From positions 1 to 5,529 of the forward strand of contig JAJRPK010000433.1 of NCBI GenBank assembly GCA_024280785.1: a stretch of 5,529 nt of DNA, written 5' to 3'. The notes below the pieces were generated by a model. It did no database searches and had not been told where the DNA came from. It was given only the letters and a program-made list of their open reading frames with translations. Positions within the stretch are counted from its first letter, which is position 1, and each line of letters begins with the position of its first letter. This DNA is from Gammaproteobacteria bacterium. GTDB taxonomy: Bacteria > Pseudomonadota > Gammaproteobacteria > Pseudomonadales > UBA7434. The translations under genes were made by a program, and so were the position numbers. Below, piece by piece: positions 5,176 through 5,529 of the stretch.

Positions 5176-5529
5176 ATGACCGAATTTAAAATAGCCCCTT
5201 CGATTTTATCGGCAGATTTTGCTCGCTTAGGCGAGGAAGTCGATGCTGTGCTTACCGCCGGTGCCGATATTGTTCATTTTGATGTCATGGATAATCATTA
5301 CGTGCCTAACTTAACCATTGGACCGATGGTCTGCAAGGCTTTGCGTGATTTTGGCATTACCGCACCGATCGATGTTCACTTAATGGTGAGCCCGGTCGAT
5401 CAGTTAATCGGCGATTTTGCCGATGCTGGAGCGACGTATATAACCTTTCATCCCGAGGCCACTCATCACGTCGACCGGTCGCTGCAGTTAATTAAAGACG
5501 CGGGTTGCTTGGCGGGCCTAGTATTTAAC
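5176..5529 (+). CDS. rpe: ribulose-phosphate 3-epimerase (partial, N-terminal 118 codons)
   Basis: Rpe interconverts D-ribulose 5-phosphate and D-xylulose 5-phosphate in the pentose phosphate pathway, in the cytoplasm. The reading frame is open from ATG 5176 to the window edge and covers roughly half of the usual ~225 residues. It has the TIM-barrel landmarks APSILSADF (7-15), HFDVMDNHYVPN (34-45) containing metal and catalytic residues His34 and Asp36, and DVHLMV (66-71) with metal ligand His68. It continues with FHPEA (91-95) and ends in GLVFN at the start of the family's GLVFNP segment. Start choice is firm because the alignment begins at the usual place and CAGG lies eight bases upstream. 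In related genomes rpe is usually followed by gph and trp genes; that cannot be seen here. Confidence 0.95.
   Translation, partial: MTEFKIAPSILSADFARLGEEVDAVLTAGADIVHFDVMDNHYVPNLTIGPMVCKALRDFGITAPIDVHLMVSPVDQLIGDFADAGATYITFHPEATHHVDRSLQLIKDAGCLAGLVFN

Overview
The window looks like a chromosomal segment of a gammaproteobacterium, probably a marine or Pseudomonas-related lineage. The evidence is a MurU-type cell-wall recycling enzyme, a DUF3530 protein divergent from rpe, and an Rpe that reads much like the enterobacterial/pseudomonad enzyme. By eye on sampled 60-base lines, the core genes are close to 50% GC, whereas the first ~1.3 kb is about 30-37% GC. That part looks like a horizontally acquired accessory island ending just before murU.

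Region 1 (1-1326, AT-rich) begins with the 3' end of a gene running in from the left. It overlaps by one base a small two-helix membrane protein with Cys-Pro-x-Cys pairs (159-512). A second protein of the same architecture follows (527-910). Next comes an inverted repeat resembling a MITE/REP remnant, plus a perfect 13-bp tandem duplication (961-1052). A start-less gene fragment (about 1057-1326) comes last. The fragment's C-terminal 24 residues match the C-terminus of the first gene at 18 positions, yet 13 of the 18 shared codons differ synonymously. The layout is that of a polymorphic-toxin locus: toxin 3' end, overlapping immunity-like gene, a second immunity-like gene, then a displaced orphan toxin tail. 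The toxin/immunity reading is inference; the conserved tail and the layout are visible directly.

Region 2 (1327-4058) holds murU (N-acetylmuramate-1-phosphate uridylyltransferase) and, one base after its stop, a PQQ-dependent dehydrogenase of the glucose dehydrogenase (Gcd) family. The dehydrogenase carries a lipoprotein signal in place of the usual five-helix membrane domain. Its reading frame is broken once, at a run of seven Gs (3252-3258). Adding one G, or a -1 ribosomal slip at that site, restores a 656-residue protein with an uninterrupted family match. The kinase partner amgK, commonly next to murU, is not in the window; the accessory island lies where it would be expected.

Region 3 (4080-5529) has a DUF3530 exported protein on the minus strand, convergent with the dehydrogenase. 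It is divergent, across 49 bp, from rpe (ribulose-phosphate 3-epimerase), whose first 118 codons are in the window. No tRNA, rRNA, CRISPR array or convincing intrinsic terminator was found.
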